A DNA stretch of 64,000 nt from CAWKOH01 sp963851245 (GTDB lineage: Bacteria > Actinomycetota > Acidimicrobiia > Acidimicrobiales > Palsa-688): positions 62,001 to 126,000 of the forward strand of contig CAWKOH010000010.1 in the NCBI GenBank assembly GCA_963851245.1. The letters are read 5' to 3'. Each line of letters opens with the position of its first letter. Positions within the stretch are counted from its first letter, which is position 1. The position numbers and the translations under genes were made by a program. The notes under the pieces were generated by a model. The model ran no database searches and had not been told where the DNA came from. It saw only the letters and a list, made by a program, of their open reading frames with translations. Positions 46,099-55,070 of this stretch are shown one piece after another.

Positions 46099-47266
46099 AT
46101 GGCAGCACCTCTCAACCCCGCCCGGTTCGGAGTCTTCATCGGCCCCTTTCATGATCCTCGAGGAAACCCCGCCCTGCAGTTGCGGCGTGATCTCGATTTG
46201 GTTGACCAGCTGGACGCCCTGGGATTCGACGAGGTGTGGTTCGGGGAACATCATTCCGCCGGCTACGAGATCAGCGCCTCTCCTGAACTGATGATCGCTG
46301 CGGCCGGCGAGCGGACCCGGCGTATTCGGTTCGGAACGGGAGTTAGCTCACTTCCCTACCACAATCCGTTTGTGCTAGCCGGTCGCATCATGCAACTGGA
46401 TCACCTGACCTTGGGCCGCGTAATGCTCGGGATCGGTCCCGGTCTGCTGCCAAGCGATGCCTTCATGCTGGGGATAGATCCGCGGGAGCAGCGCGACATG
46501 ATGATCGAGGCCGCCGAGGTCGTAATAGCGTTGCTGCGCGGAGAAGTCGTCACCAAGAAGGGAACCTGGTTCACGTTGAAGGAGGCCCGCCTCCAGTTGC
46601 GCCCGTTCAACCCTGAGGGTATCGAGGTGGCGGTGGCGTCAGCCGTTTCACCGACCGGAGCCCAGTTGGCCGGTACGATCGGGGCAGGTCTGCTCTCCTT
46701 CGCCGCCACCGATCCCCGCGGGTTCAACGCGCTCGACTCGAGCTGGGCGGTCCTCGAACGCAGTGCCAGGGAGAATGGCCACCGGGCCCACCGGCAAGGA
46801 TGGCGCGTGGTCGCAGCCATGCATCTGGCCGACACCCGCGAGGAGGCGGAGCGAGAAGTCGAGCAGGGGGTCTTGACCATGGTCACGTATCTCGAACGCA
46901 TGGCTAACAAGAAGGTCCGCTGGTCGGCCACCGCCCGAACCGCGCTGGAACGATTCGCTTCGTCGGGTTTACCGAACCTGGGCCGGATCACGCTTGGGAC
47001 ACCTGACGACGCCATATCTACCATCCGGTCACTGGTTGAAAGGAGCGGCGGATTCGGCACCTTCGTCCTGCTAGCCCACAACTGCGCGAAATTGGGAGGC
47101 TACGCAGCGCAGCTACCGCCTATTCGCGGAGTATGTCATCCCCGAGATGAGAAACATGAACCTCGCCCGAGAGGCCAGCCTCGACTGGGTGGGGGCCAAC
47201 TCCGAGCAGCTCGGAGGAGCCATGGCCGACGCCATACGTCAAGCAAACGAAAAGTACGCGAAGTGA
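46099..47266 (+). pseudogene. LLM-class flavin-dependent oxidoreductase, frameshift near the C-terminus
   Basis: About 388 aa when corrected. ATG 46099 starts PARFGVFIGPFHDPRGNPAL, then LGFDEVWFGEHHSAGYEISA, RFGTGVSSLPYHNPFVLAGR and LGRVMLGIGPGLLPSDAFML, a bacterial-luciferase-like group A protein. The uncorrected frame breaks up after FGTFVLLAHNCA. Deleting one A of the run at 47089-47091 restores NWEATQRSYRLFAEYVIPEM and LDWVGANSEQLGGAM to a stop at 47264-47266, the usual family end. Uncorrected, the protein ends with about 60 foreign residues at 47280 and may still fold. Confidence 0.85.
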
Positions 47267-47293
47267 TCCGCGAAGAATGAATCATCACCACAT

Positions 47294-47506
47294 ATGGAGG
47301 AAAACCTGACTTCGGAAGCATCGGATACTGGCATCATGCTTGCTCTCACGAACTCCGTTCCCGGACGCGAAGCTGAGTTCAACGGGTGGTACGACGAGGT
47401 TCATGTCAAGGACCTGGTGGCTGTACCTGGAATCGTCGCCGCCCAACGATATGTCGCGGTCCCGTCCGGCGACGCCGGTGGACCTCCCTACCAATTGGCG
47501 ATCTGA
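47294..47506 (+). pseudogene. EthD/dimeric-barrel-like protein, truncated
   Basis: The 70 residues include IMLALTNSVPGREAEFNGWY, DEVHVKDLVAVPGIVAAQRY and the next strand, then stop with YQLAI. Proteins of this kind have about 100-230 residues, so the second half or more is gone. The frame runs into the 3' end of the convergent hydrolase gene. Confidence 0.6.
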
Positions 47507-47514
47507 CGTTGACA

Positions 47515-48315
47515 TCAGCAACTATAAGACCCCCGTGAACTGGCCAGGAAGCTCACGAGATGGGCCGCGATCGCTTCTGGTTGCTCGGGCAGAATGGCGT
47601 GTCCACAGTCCGGCACCTCGACGTAGGTCGCCCTGGTCCCGATAGCCGCGGCGGCGTCGCGCCCCGACTCTACCGGTGCCATGGCATCGGCCAGGGGCTG
47701 GATGATGAGCATCGGGGCGGAGCCGGCCCGCCACCATCCCTCAGGATCGTTGTCGGTCGTGATCCCCCCCAAGGAGGAAGCCGGGTACCACCCCTCCAGC
47801 CAGGGCCTGGGGTCGTTGCCGGGGGCGAAGAATGCAATCTGCAGGGCGTCGATCCGTTTCTGGTCGGGCAAGGCCACGTCGTGGCATCGGGAAAATGCTG
47901 ACAGCACCTCCTGGGAGACCGGATAGGCGCTGAGATTGTGACCGCCGCATGGCATGACGGTCACCGTTGACACGACGTCAGGGTGGTAGCTCGCGGTCGC
48001 CCGGACGACAATGTTGCCCAGGGCGTGTCCGACTAGGTGGGCCCGGCCCGAACACACGGTGCGAACGACGAACCGGATGTCATCTGCCAGATCTCTGAGC
48101 GAGATATCGCCTGTCGGCAGTGAGCTACGGCCGGCTCCTCTCAGATTGACCGCGAGCGAGCGAAATCCGCACCCCGCTAGTGAGGCCTGGAGCTCGCTGA
48201 AGTCCTTCGCGCCCCTCATGGCCGAGGGCACCAGCACGACGTCTTCGCCCTCACCTGCCTCGAACACCTCGAGCCGGACCTGCCGGCTCGAATCCTCGAG
48301 TATTAGTGAGGCCAC
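47515..48315 (-). CDS. Alpha/beta hydrolase with Ala at the nucleophile position
   Basis: A 266-aa alpha/beta-hydrolase fold. The strand order is normal: EDVVLVPSAMRGAKDFSELQ, LAVNLRGAGRS (oxyanion region), LVGHALGNIVVR, MLIIQPLADAMAP (acid) and DCGHAILPEQPE (His). The nucleophile elbow reads GHALG, so Ala98 replaces the usual Ser/Cys/Asp. Hydrolase-fold proteins with GHAxG are known from several bacteria but their chemistry is not clear to me. GTG 48315 starts 4 nt after the amidohydrolase stop, so the two genes are coupled. Confidence 0.85.
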   Translation of the reverse strand: MASLILEDSSRQVRLEVFEAGEGEDVVLVPSAMRGAKDFSELQASLAGCGFRSLAVNLRGAGRSSLPTGDISLRDLADDIRFVVRTVCSGRAHLVGHALGNIVVRATASYHPDVVSTVTVMPCGGHNLSAYPVSQEVLSAFSRCHDVALPDQKRIDALQIAFFAPGNDPRPWLEGWYPASSLGGITTDNDPEGWWRAGSAPMLIIQPLADAMAPVESGRDAAAAIGTRATYVEVPDCGHAILPEQPEAIAAHLVSFLASSRGSYSC

Positions 48316-48318
48316 CCG

Positions 48319-49512
48319 TCAAACAGCTGCAGGAGTGAACCGGTACAGCTTCTCGGCGTTGCCGCGCTGGATCTTGTACTGCGTCTCCGGCGGGAGGCCG
48401 GCGACAAGCTTCCTGGCCACCGCGATGCTGTCGGGCCAGGTGGTGTCGCTGTGGGGATAATCCGTCTCCATCATTACGTTGTCCTCGCCGATGATGTCCA
48501 GCGACCGCAGCCCCGACGACTCCTCGATGAAACAGCCAAACACGTGCTGGCGGATCCGATCACGGACGTCGAGGTGGTCGAGGTCGGCCATCACCTGCTC
48601 GGTCCTCACGTCGTTGTTGTAGAAGGCGGTCGTGGTTTGTTTGGCCCAGTGACGCTGCTTGTCGATCACCTGCTCGGCCCGCTCGATGAAGTAGGGCATC
48701 CAGCCGATGTTGCCTTCGGAGAGGGCGATCTTGAGACCGGGCATGCGCTCGAAGTAGTCGCTGAAGAGCCAGGCCAGCATGGTGCCGGCGGCCCGGACAG
48801 CCCCGAAGGTGAGGTTGGCCAGGCCGGGGGCGTCGGTCGATATCACGGGCATCGTCGACGACGAACCGACATGCATGGAAACGACCATCTGAGCGTCCTG
48901 GGCGACGGCCATCACCGGATCCCAGTAGCGACCGGGGTCGTGGATGGTGGGGAGTCCGAGCGGCTCGGGGTTCTCCGAGAAGGCAAAAGCAGTGGCCCCC
49001 TTTGCGGCGCAACGCTCCATCTCCTTCGCCGCCGCCGGCGGATCCCAGAGAGGGATAATGATGAGCGGGATGAAGCGGCCGGGGATGGTGCCACACCACT
49101 CGTCGATCATCCAGTCGTTGTAAGCCTGAACGCAGAGCAGGGCGAGGTCCTTGTCCTTGGCCTCATAGAAGACCTGACCGCAGAAGCGGGGAAAGGAAGG
49201 AAAGCACAAGGATCCCAGTATCCCGGCCCGATCCATATCCTTGAGTCGGGCCACCGGGTCATAGGCGGCCGGGGGCATCTCGGAGTAGGGCACCGGGTTC
49301 GGTGTGAACTCCTCCTTACGCTTGCCGATCGTCACCGACAATCCCGAGGTCGGAACTTTCTTGTCCTCGTACACCCACGAGTCGTCCTCGAGCAGGCGGG
49401 GACCAACCTCCCGGTATCTGGCCGGCAGGCGATCGACCCACACGCTGGGAGGTTCGATCACGTGATCATCCACCGAAACCAGCCAGTCGAGCTCGGGTGC
49501 GTCGGCGTCCAC
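48319..49512 (-). CDS. Amidohydrolase family protein, SVDDH subgroup
   Basis: A 397-aa protein with LVSVDDHVIEPPSVWVDRLP, VSMHVGSSSTM, LKIALSEGNIGWM and MMETDYPHSDTTWPD. It is a paralogue of the 39685 protein. GTG 49512 has GGGAGG 5 nt upstream. It is divergent from the type B deacylase at 49745 with about 230 nt between them, and the alpha/beta hydrolase follows 3 nt downstream. The set deacylase, amidohydrolase and hydrolase may act in turn on one substrate. Confidence 0.9.
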   Translation of the reverse strand: MDADAPELDWLVSVDDHVIEPPSVWVDRLPARYREVGPRLLEDDSWVYEDKKVPTSGLSVTIGKRKEEFTPNPVPYSEMPPAAYDPVARLKDMDRAGILGSLCFPSFPRFCGQVFYEAKDKDLALLCVQAYNDWMIDEWCGTIPGRFIPLIIIPLWDPPAAAKEMERCAAKGATAFAFSENPEPLGLPTIHDPGRYWDPVMAVAQDAQMVVSMHVGSSSTMPVISTDAPGLANLTFGAVRAAGTMLAWLFSDYFERMPGLKIALSEGNIGWMPYFIERAEQVIDKQRHWAKQTTTAFYNNDVRTEQVMADLDHLDVRDRIRQHVFGCFIEESSGLRSLDIIGEDNVMMETDYPHSDTTWPDSIAVARKLVAGLPPETQYKIQRGNAEKLYRFTPAAV

Positions 49513-49667
49513 AGCTACCTCCCTCTATGTTGCTCCCACAAACAGCCCGTGCTGATTGGGGCAATGTCATCCTACCCCTGCGCGGCGGAGACGCAACGGT
49601 GGCCTTTTCTTCGCAATTGCCTTTGCATATAGTTGGATACATGCCTGGAAGGAGGACCGGTAGCCCC

Positions 49668-49745
49668 ATGACGACGGTGTTCAGCGCCGGCGACCGCACC
49701 CCCGGTCGCGCCGACCGGCTCTTCAACCCGACGGAGGTCCTGTGA
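49668..49745 (+). CDS. Short ORF coupled to the deacylase gene
   Basis: ATG 49668 opens a 25-codon frame (MTTVFSAGDRTPGRADRLFN, then PTEVL) whose TGA overlaps the deacylase ATG as TGATG. GGAGGA lies 12 nt before it. It could be a leader peptide or the end of a deleted gene; no family is recognised. Confidence 0.35.
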   Translation: MTTVFSAGDRTPGRADRLFNPTEVL

Positions 49746-51457
49746 TGGAATGCTTGATATCGGGAGGCCTCGTGATCGACGGCACCGGGACCGAGCCGGT
49801 GCGAGCTGACGTCGGGATCGAGGGCGGACGGATCGTGGCGGTGGGACAGGTGGAGGGATCGGCGAAGGCAACCGTGGACGCCGATGGCCTTGTCGTGTGC
49901 CCGGGCTTCGTCGACCCCCACACCCATTACGACGCCCAACTCTTCTGGGACCCTCTCGCCACCCCCTCTGTCTGGCACGGGGTGACCACCGTCATAGGTG
50001 GCAATTGCGGATTCACCCTGGCCCCGCTGAAGGCGCGGGACGCCGACTTCACCCGCCGGATGATGGCGCAAGTCGAAGGCATGCCGCTGGCCGCCCTGGA
50101 ACAAGGCGTGCCCTGGAACTGGGACAGCTTCGGCGATTACCTCGGTGCCCTCGAGGGGAACCTCGCAGTCAACGCGGGGTTCATGGTCGGCCATTCCGCC
50201 CTCCGCCGCTACGTGATGGGGGAGGACGGCGCTCGGGCCGCCACCGATGACGAGCTCGGGTCGATTCGCGCTCTGCTGAGCGAGTCGCTGAGCGCCGGCG
50301 GGCTGGGCTTGTCAACTTCCCGCTCCCCCACTCATATCGACGGGGCCTGGCAACCGGTGCCCAGCCGCTCGGCATCGGAGGACGAACTTCTGAGCCTGTG
50401 CGATGTGGTCGGTGAGTACGAGGGCACGTCGCTGGAGTTCATATCCGAGGGCTGCATAGGGCGCTTCAGCGATCAGGAGACCGGGTTCCTGGCGGAGATG
50501 AGCCGGCGGGCCAACCGTCCCATCAACTGGAATGTCCTGGTTGTCACTGCCGGCGATCCCGACCGTGCGGAGTACCAGCTCCGGCCGTCCCGGCAGGCCC
50601 GAGCCACCGGTGGCCGGGTCGTAGCTCTGACCATGCCCGTCTTCGCCGACCAGAACATGAGCTTCCTCACCTTCTGCGCCATGTGGCTCCTACCGGGTTG
50701 GCGGGAGATCCTGAGCAAGGACCTGCCAGAGCGCGTCCGGCTCCTCAAGGATCCGGCGGTACGGGCAAAGATGCTGCAGAATGCGGAGGGCGCCAATCTG
50801 GGTCGCTTCGCCGACTTCGCAACTTACGTGATAGGCGACGTCTTCTCCCCGGCCAACGAGCCGTACCGCGACCGGTTGGTCGGGGACATCGCGGCCGAAC
50901 GGGGCGAGGACCCATTCACCACGGTGGTCGAAATCGTCTGCGCTGACGATCTCCGTACCGTCCTGTGGCCGCTGCCGATGGCTGACACGGACGCCGACTG
51001 GAAGCTTCGCCAGGAGCTGTGGCAGGACGACGACGTGCTGCTTGGAGGCTCCGACGCCGGGGCCCATCTGGACCGCATGCTGGGCTCCCCATATCCCACC
51101 CGATTCCTCGCGGACTCCCTGCGCGGCCGGCAACTGGTCAGCCTCGAGCGGGCTATCCAGCTGATGACCGACGTGCCGGCCCGCTTGTTCGGGCTTTCCC
51201 GGCGGGGCCGGATCAGCCCGGGCTACCAGGCCGACCTGGTCCTGTTCGACCCCGAAACGGTCAACGCCGCCCCGACCCGCACCGTCTACGACCTTCCGGG
51301 GGACAGCAAGCGGCTCATCGCCGATCCCCTCGGCGTGGAGCGGGTGCTGGTTAACGGGACCCCGGTACTTGCCGCAGGAAGGGCCACCGGCGCCACACCC
51401 GGTGGGCTTCTCAGATCAGGCCGGGATACTGCCAACACGCAGGTACGCGCCAATTGA
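49745..51457 (+). CDS. N-acyl-D-amino-acid deacylase-like amidohydrolase (type B)
   Basis: About 570 aa. Landmarks are FVDPHTHYDAQLFWDP (HxH), GGNCGFTLAP (Cys), NAGFMVGHSALRRYVMG and GGSDAGAHLDRML. The segment matching PSRHATNEEL of the 41007 protein reads PSRSASEDEL, so even that His is lost. ATG 49745 has GGAGG 8 nt upstream; a GTG lies one codon before. The cupin gene follows 14 nt after the stop. The divergent SVDDH amidohydrolase upstream completes the pair. Confidence 0.88.
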   Translation: MECLISGGLVIDGTGTEPVRADVGIEGGRIVAVGQVEGSAKATVDADGLVVCPGFVDPHTHYDAQLFWDPLATPSVWHGVTTVIGGNCGFTLAPLKARDADFTRRMMAQVEGMPLAALEQGVPWNWDSFGDYLGALEGNLAVNAGFMVGHSALRRYVMGEDGARAATDDELGSIRALLSESLSAGGLGLSTSRSPTHIDGAWQPVPSRSASEDELLSLCDVVGEYEGTSLEFISEGCIGRFSDQETGFLAEMSRRANRPINWNVLVVTAGDPDRAEYQLRPSRQARATGGRVVALTMPVFADQNMSFLTFCAMWLLPGWREILSKDLPERVRLLKDPAVRAKMLQNAEGANLGRFADFATYVIGDVFSPANEPYRDRLVGDIAAERGEDPFTTVVEIVCADDLRTVLWPLPMADTDADWKLRQELWQDDDVLLGGSDAGAHLDRMLGSPYPTRFLADSLRGRQLVSLERAIQLMTDVPARLFGLSRRGRISPGYQADLVLFDPETVNAAPTRTVYDLPGDSKRLIADPLGVERVLVNGTPVLAAGRATGATPGGLLRSGRDTANTQVRAN

Positions 51458-51471
51458 ACCAGAGGCAATTC

Positions 51472-51939
51472 ATGACGACCACCGAACGGAAACACCGGTC
51501 CGTCTTCTTCGACGTCCGGCACAGCTCCGAGGACGAGGAGATCGCGCCCCTGGATCCCGACCGAACCGGGGGGAGCCGGGTGCCGGGAGTTGCCGAGCAC
51601 TTCGCCGGCCGGAGCGAGCGGCGAGTCATGGTGTCGAACCCGGACACGGACGGGCTGAGCCTCACCATCTTCAAGTTCGCCCCCGGCACCCTTCTGCCCA
51701 CCCACCGCCACGACGTCGACTACATCGAGTTCATCCTCGAAGGCGAAGTTCACCACGGCAACCGGGTGCTCAAAGCAGGAGAGGGCGTCTACCGCGGCGC
51801 CGGGACGCCGTACTCATTCTGGGCCGGACCCGAGGGGGCGACGATCGCCGACTTTCGCGGCCACACTTTTTACCGGACCGAGTACGTCGACCCGCCCGAG
51901 AAGTGGCCTCCGCACCGTCTGCCCCTGGCCAGCGCTTGA
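51472..51939 (+). CDS. Cupin-domain protein
   Basis: About 155 aa, a single cupin barrel. Motif 1 is PGTLLPTHRHDVDYIEFILE (two His and a Glu for metal) and motif 2 is GAGTPYSFWAGPEG. Start ATG 51472 is used; a TTG at 51454 overlaps the deacylase stop. Small cupins beside amidohydrolases can be isomerases, epimerases or dioxygenase-like enzymes. It is convergent with the type A deacylase at 51980. Confidence 0.85.
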   Translation: MTTTERKHRSVFFDVRHSSEDEEIAPLDPDRTGGSRVPGVAEHFAGRSERRVMVSNPDTDGLSLTIFKFAPGTLLPTHRHDVDYIEFILEGEVHHGNRVLKAGEGVYRGAGTPYSFWAGPEGATIADFRGHTFYRTEYVDPPEKWPPHRLPLASA

Positions 51940-51979
51940 TCGTTCGCAGCCAGTCGACGCTGGTCGGTGCCCTGGCGCT

Positions 51980-53701
51980 CTAGTCGTTGCCGTGGCGGAG
52001 CAGCTTGCCGGGAGTGGCCTCGGTGCACTCCCCGTCGGCGAACGTGGTCACGCCGTTGACGATGATCCGGTCATAACCCTGGGCCCGCTGGATCAGACGC
52101 CATTCGCCGGCCGGGTAGTCCCATGCCCGCTCCTGGGGCAGGGCGTCGATCGTTGCGTAGTCGTAGACGATGACGTCGGCGGGCGCCCCCTCGGCGATAT
52201 GGCCGCGGCCCTTGAGGCCAACGGCCATGGCCGGAAGCGCGGACAGACGCCAGTGCGCCTCCTCGAGTGGCATCAGGTCCTGCTCACGGCACCAGTAGCC
52301 AATCACCTCGGTCCCGTACCGCGACGTGGTTATGAACTTCGTATGGGCTCCACCATCGCTCACGCCAGGAAGTGCCCCGTCCCAGGTCGCGACCTCGCGT
52401 AACGGCTCGAGTTCAGGCTCGACAGTCGTCGTCCCGAAGCCCACCCGGAGGTCGGCGGCCACCGCGATGTCGAGCATGGTGTCGAGCAGACCCTTACCTT
52501 CGCGCGTCGAGATCTCCCCGAGGGTAAATCCCTCATACTTCGCCTTCATCTCCTGCGCGTCGCGAACGTCGCTCGAGATCCAGTTTACCCGCATCTCGCC
52601 CATGGGATAGCGGGCCGCCCCGAAGCCGCCGATCTCGTCGACGGTCTCCTGCAGCTTCACCCGGCGCTCGGGATCGGCGAACTTGGCTACCCTTTCCTCC
52701 GCCGTACCAAGGCATGCTTCCTTCCAGGCGGGGAACATGTCCATGAGGTTGTAGTCCTCGAGGGTGATCTCCGAGACGAAGCGGATAGTGTTTGCCTGCG
52801 CGAAGATGCGGACTCCCTCCTCTCGGTTCAGATGGTTCAGCCGTTCGATCGCCTCGCGGTGCGGGTACATGGCCTCGCCGTGCTGATTGACCATGCCGCG
52901 TGGCGTCAGCGCGTTCCAGATGATCGGACGCCCGCTCTCGCGAGCGATGAGCTCGGCGTGGTCGAGCGATCCGGTGATCTGCGTCGTCCCCCTCCCTACT
53001 TTGCGCAGCGCCCGCGAAAAGGCGATTAGCTCCCGTTCGCTCATGCAATCGGTCACCATCGGCGAGCCGTCGTAGTCGTTCTGAATCGAGTACTCCCCCA
53101 GGAGTTGGGAGCTCCAACCACAGCCGCCCGCTTCCATAGCCTCAACAAGCAGCTGGCACATGATCTCCAATTCGTCGTCGCTCGCGCGCTGCTCCTTCGC
53201 CTTCTCGACACCAACAACGTAGGCATACAGGGGTGAGAGCGGCACGAGGGACATCACGTTGACTCCCTTGGGCGTGCGGTCGACGCTGTCGAGGAACTCC
53301 GGGAAGGTTTCCCAATCCCACGGCATTCCTGCCCGCATCGTCTTAAGCGGCACCGCTTCGTTGCGAGACAGCGTGAGCATGGCCCGGTCCTGGTCCTCGG
53401 GCCGCGTCGGCGCGAACCCAAAGCCACAGTTACCGATTACCACACTCGTGACCCCGTGCCAGCCCGAAATCGTGCACCACGGATCCCAGAACAACTGACT
53501 GTCATAATGAGTGTGGAGATCGACAAACCCGGGCGCCACATGCTTACCCGAAGCGTCGATCGTCTCGGTTCCGTCTGACGCGTCGATGCTCCCGATCGAG
53601 GCGATCTTGCCGTCTCTGATCCCGATGTCGGACTTGTAGCGCGGCGTACGGAGCCCATCGAAGATGGTCCCGCCCTTGATGACGATGTCATAGGTCGACA
53701 T
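51980..53701 (-). CDS. N-acyl-D-amino-acid deacylase-like amidohydrolase (type A)
   Basis: A 573-aa close paralogue of the 24011 product; long blocks are identical, for example WHGVTSVVIGNCGFGFAP and SLSRNEAVPLKTMRAG-like RNEAVPLKTMRAGMPWDW. It has DLHTHYDSQLFWDP, GNCGF and VSDGGAHTKF. The YxxHxRxE and SHHK motifs are not found. It starts 18 nt after the stop of the amidohydrolase gene upstream on the same strand, so the pair is an operon with the order reversed relative to 24011/25748. Confidence 0.9.
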   Translation of the reverse strand: MSTYDIVIKGGTIFDGLRTPRYKSDIGIRDGKIASIGSIDASDGTETIDASGKHVAPGFVDLHTHYDSQLFWDPWCTISGWHGVTSVVIGNCGFGFAPTRPEDQDRAMLTLSRNEAVPLKTMRAGMPWDWETFPEFLDSVDRTPKGVNVMSLVPLSPLYAYVVGVEKAKEQRASDDELEIMCQLLVEAMEAGGCGWSSQLLGEYSIQNDYDGSPMVTDCMSERELIAFSRALRKVGRGTTQITGSLDHAELIARESGRPIIWNALTPRGMVNQHGEAMYPHREAIERLNHLNREEGVRIFAQANTIRFVSEITLEDYNLMDMFPAWKEACLGTAEERVAKFADPERRVKLQETVDEIGGFGAARYPMGEMRVNWISSDVRDAQEMKAKYEGFTLGEISTREGKGLLDTMLDIAVAADLRVGFGTTTVEPELEPLREVATWDGALPGVSDGGAHTKFITTSRYGTEVIGYWCREQDLMPLEEAHWRLSALPAMAVGLKGRGHIAEGAPADVIVYDYATIDALPQERAWDYPAGEWRLIQRAQGYDRIIVNGVTTFADGECTEATPGKLLRHGND

Positions 53702-53719
53702 GTGACTCTTTCCTTCTTT

Positions 53720-54940
53720 TCAGGACCGGCCGAAAGTGAGGTCGCGGGCGTTGTCGTACATGATTCTGCGTTGATCGTCGATGGAGAAGTTCTCGACGTT
53801 CTGGAAGAAGTCGCTGGGCTCGGAGTACCCCTCGCCGTGCGGCCAGTCCGACCCGAAGAGGATCCGCTCGACAGGGAGGTGCCGGGCCAGCTCCGCCACG
53901 CTCTCCTCGACGAAGGGCGCCACCCAGCAGTGATCGATGAACTGGTGCTTCGGGTTGCCTTGGTAGTCCCCACTGTGCCCCAGGTACTCAAGCGCGTTGA
54001 GAAGCGAAGGCACCCACGCGCTTCCGTTCTCGATGAAGGCCACCTTCAGCCGCGGGAACCGCTCGAAGAGGCGGTGGGCGACCAGTACGTACGCGAAGTC
54101 ATGGACGATGCGGTTCTTGAGAAGCCCGGACAACGCCGTCATCTGACCGATACGCATCGACTCGAGCGGCCCCACCTGCCCGTAGCCGGTATCGCCCCAG
54201 GCCTTGGCCATCAACTGATAGACCTCGCGGTAGGTCGTATCGGCGCCATCGTGGGAGGCGACAACCACCCCGGACTCCTGAGCGAGCCCCCAAAAGCCGT
54301 CGAACATCGGGTCGGCCGGCGACCGCGATCCTTCCGGTGTCACGGCCGCGCCGTGGCGAACGGCGACGACACGGGCCCCTCGACCGAGGCACCACTGCAA
54401 TTCCTTGGTGACCCTGTCCGGATCGGACAGCACCAGGTACGGGACCCCGAAGATCCGTTCCTTGTACCCGAAGCCCCACTGATCCTCAATCCAGCGATTG
54501 AACGCCTCGTACACACCCTGGGTCACATCAAGGTCGTCATGCATCCACGGTTCAAGCACCACTCCCTGTGAGGGGAACAACCAGGCGGCCTCGACCCCCT
54601 GTTCGTCCATCACCTGCAGGCGCTTAGTCCGGTCATACCACTCCGGGTGATCCTTCGGATCCTCGTTGAACGACTGCAGGAAGGCGTCACGGGTCGTTCT
54701 CCCGGCGAAGTAATCCATGAACGAACCTGGCTTCGGACGTGGGTGTACGTCGCCGGGTCCGGGCAGCATGGCAAAGACTTCGCCATCGACCACATAGCGC
54801 GGAACACCGTCGATCTCCTGCACCGTCAGGCCGCGGCCGGCGTATTTACTGTCCCGATGCCGGGTGAAGGAGTCGCTCGACTCCCAGTAGTGATTGTCGG
54901 CGTCAAACACACGCGGGATTTCCTCACGAACATCAGTCAT
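53720..54940 (-). CDS. Amidohydrolase family protein, DADNH subgroup
   Basis: About 406 aa, paralogue of the 25748 and 22606 proteins. Landmarks are RVFDADNHYWESSDSFTRHR, PSQGVVLEPWMHDD, VVVASHDGADTTYREV and ILFGSDWPHGEGYSEP. ATG 54940 has GGAGG 6 nt before it and is preferred to an upstream in-frame start at 54985. It heads the operon with the type A deacylase. Confidence 0.9.
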   Translation of the reverse strand: MTDVREEIPRVFDADNHYWESSDSFTRHRDSKYAGRGLTVQEIDGVPRYVVDGEVFAMLPGPGDVHPRPKPGSFMDYFAGRTTRDAFLQSFNEDPKDHPEWYDRTKRLQVMDEQGVEAAWLFPSQGVVLEPWMHDDLDVTQGVYEAFNRWIEDQWGFGYKERIFGVPYLVLSDPDRVTKELQWCLGRGARVVAVRHGAAVTPEGSRSPADPMFDGFWGLAQESGVVVASHDGADTTYREVYQLMAKAWGDTGYGQVGPLESMRIGQMTALSGLLKNRIVHDFAYVLVAHRLFERFPRLKVAFIENGSAWVPSLLNALEYLGHSGDYQGNPKHQFIDHCWVAPFVEESVAELARHLPVERILFGSDWPHGEGYSEPSDFFQNVENFSIDDQRRIMYDNARDLTFGRS

Positions 54941-55070
54941 AGGAATCCTCCGATGCCAAGGTGGCCGAACAACATGGTATGGCACGACCTCGGGTTCTGC
55001 TCATCCTGCGGTCGTCGACTCACCTGTGCCGCCCACTCCCTATGGCGTGAGAGTCCCGAGGCCTGACGAT

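Noticed and set aside
48451..49632. Long open frame (393 codons) on the plus strand
   Set aside because: Antisense to the SVDDH amidohydrolase, His/Arg/Gly-rich and without recognisable domains.
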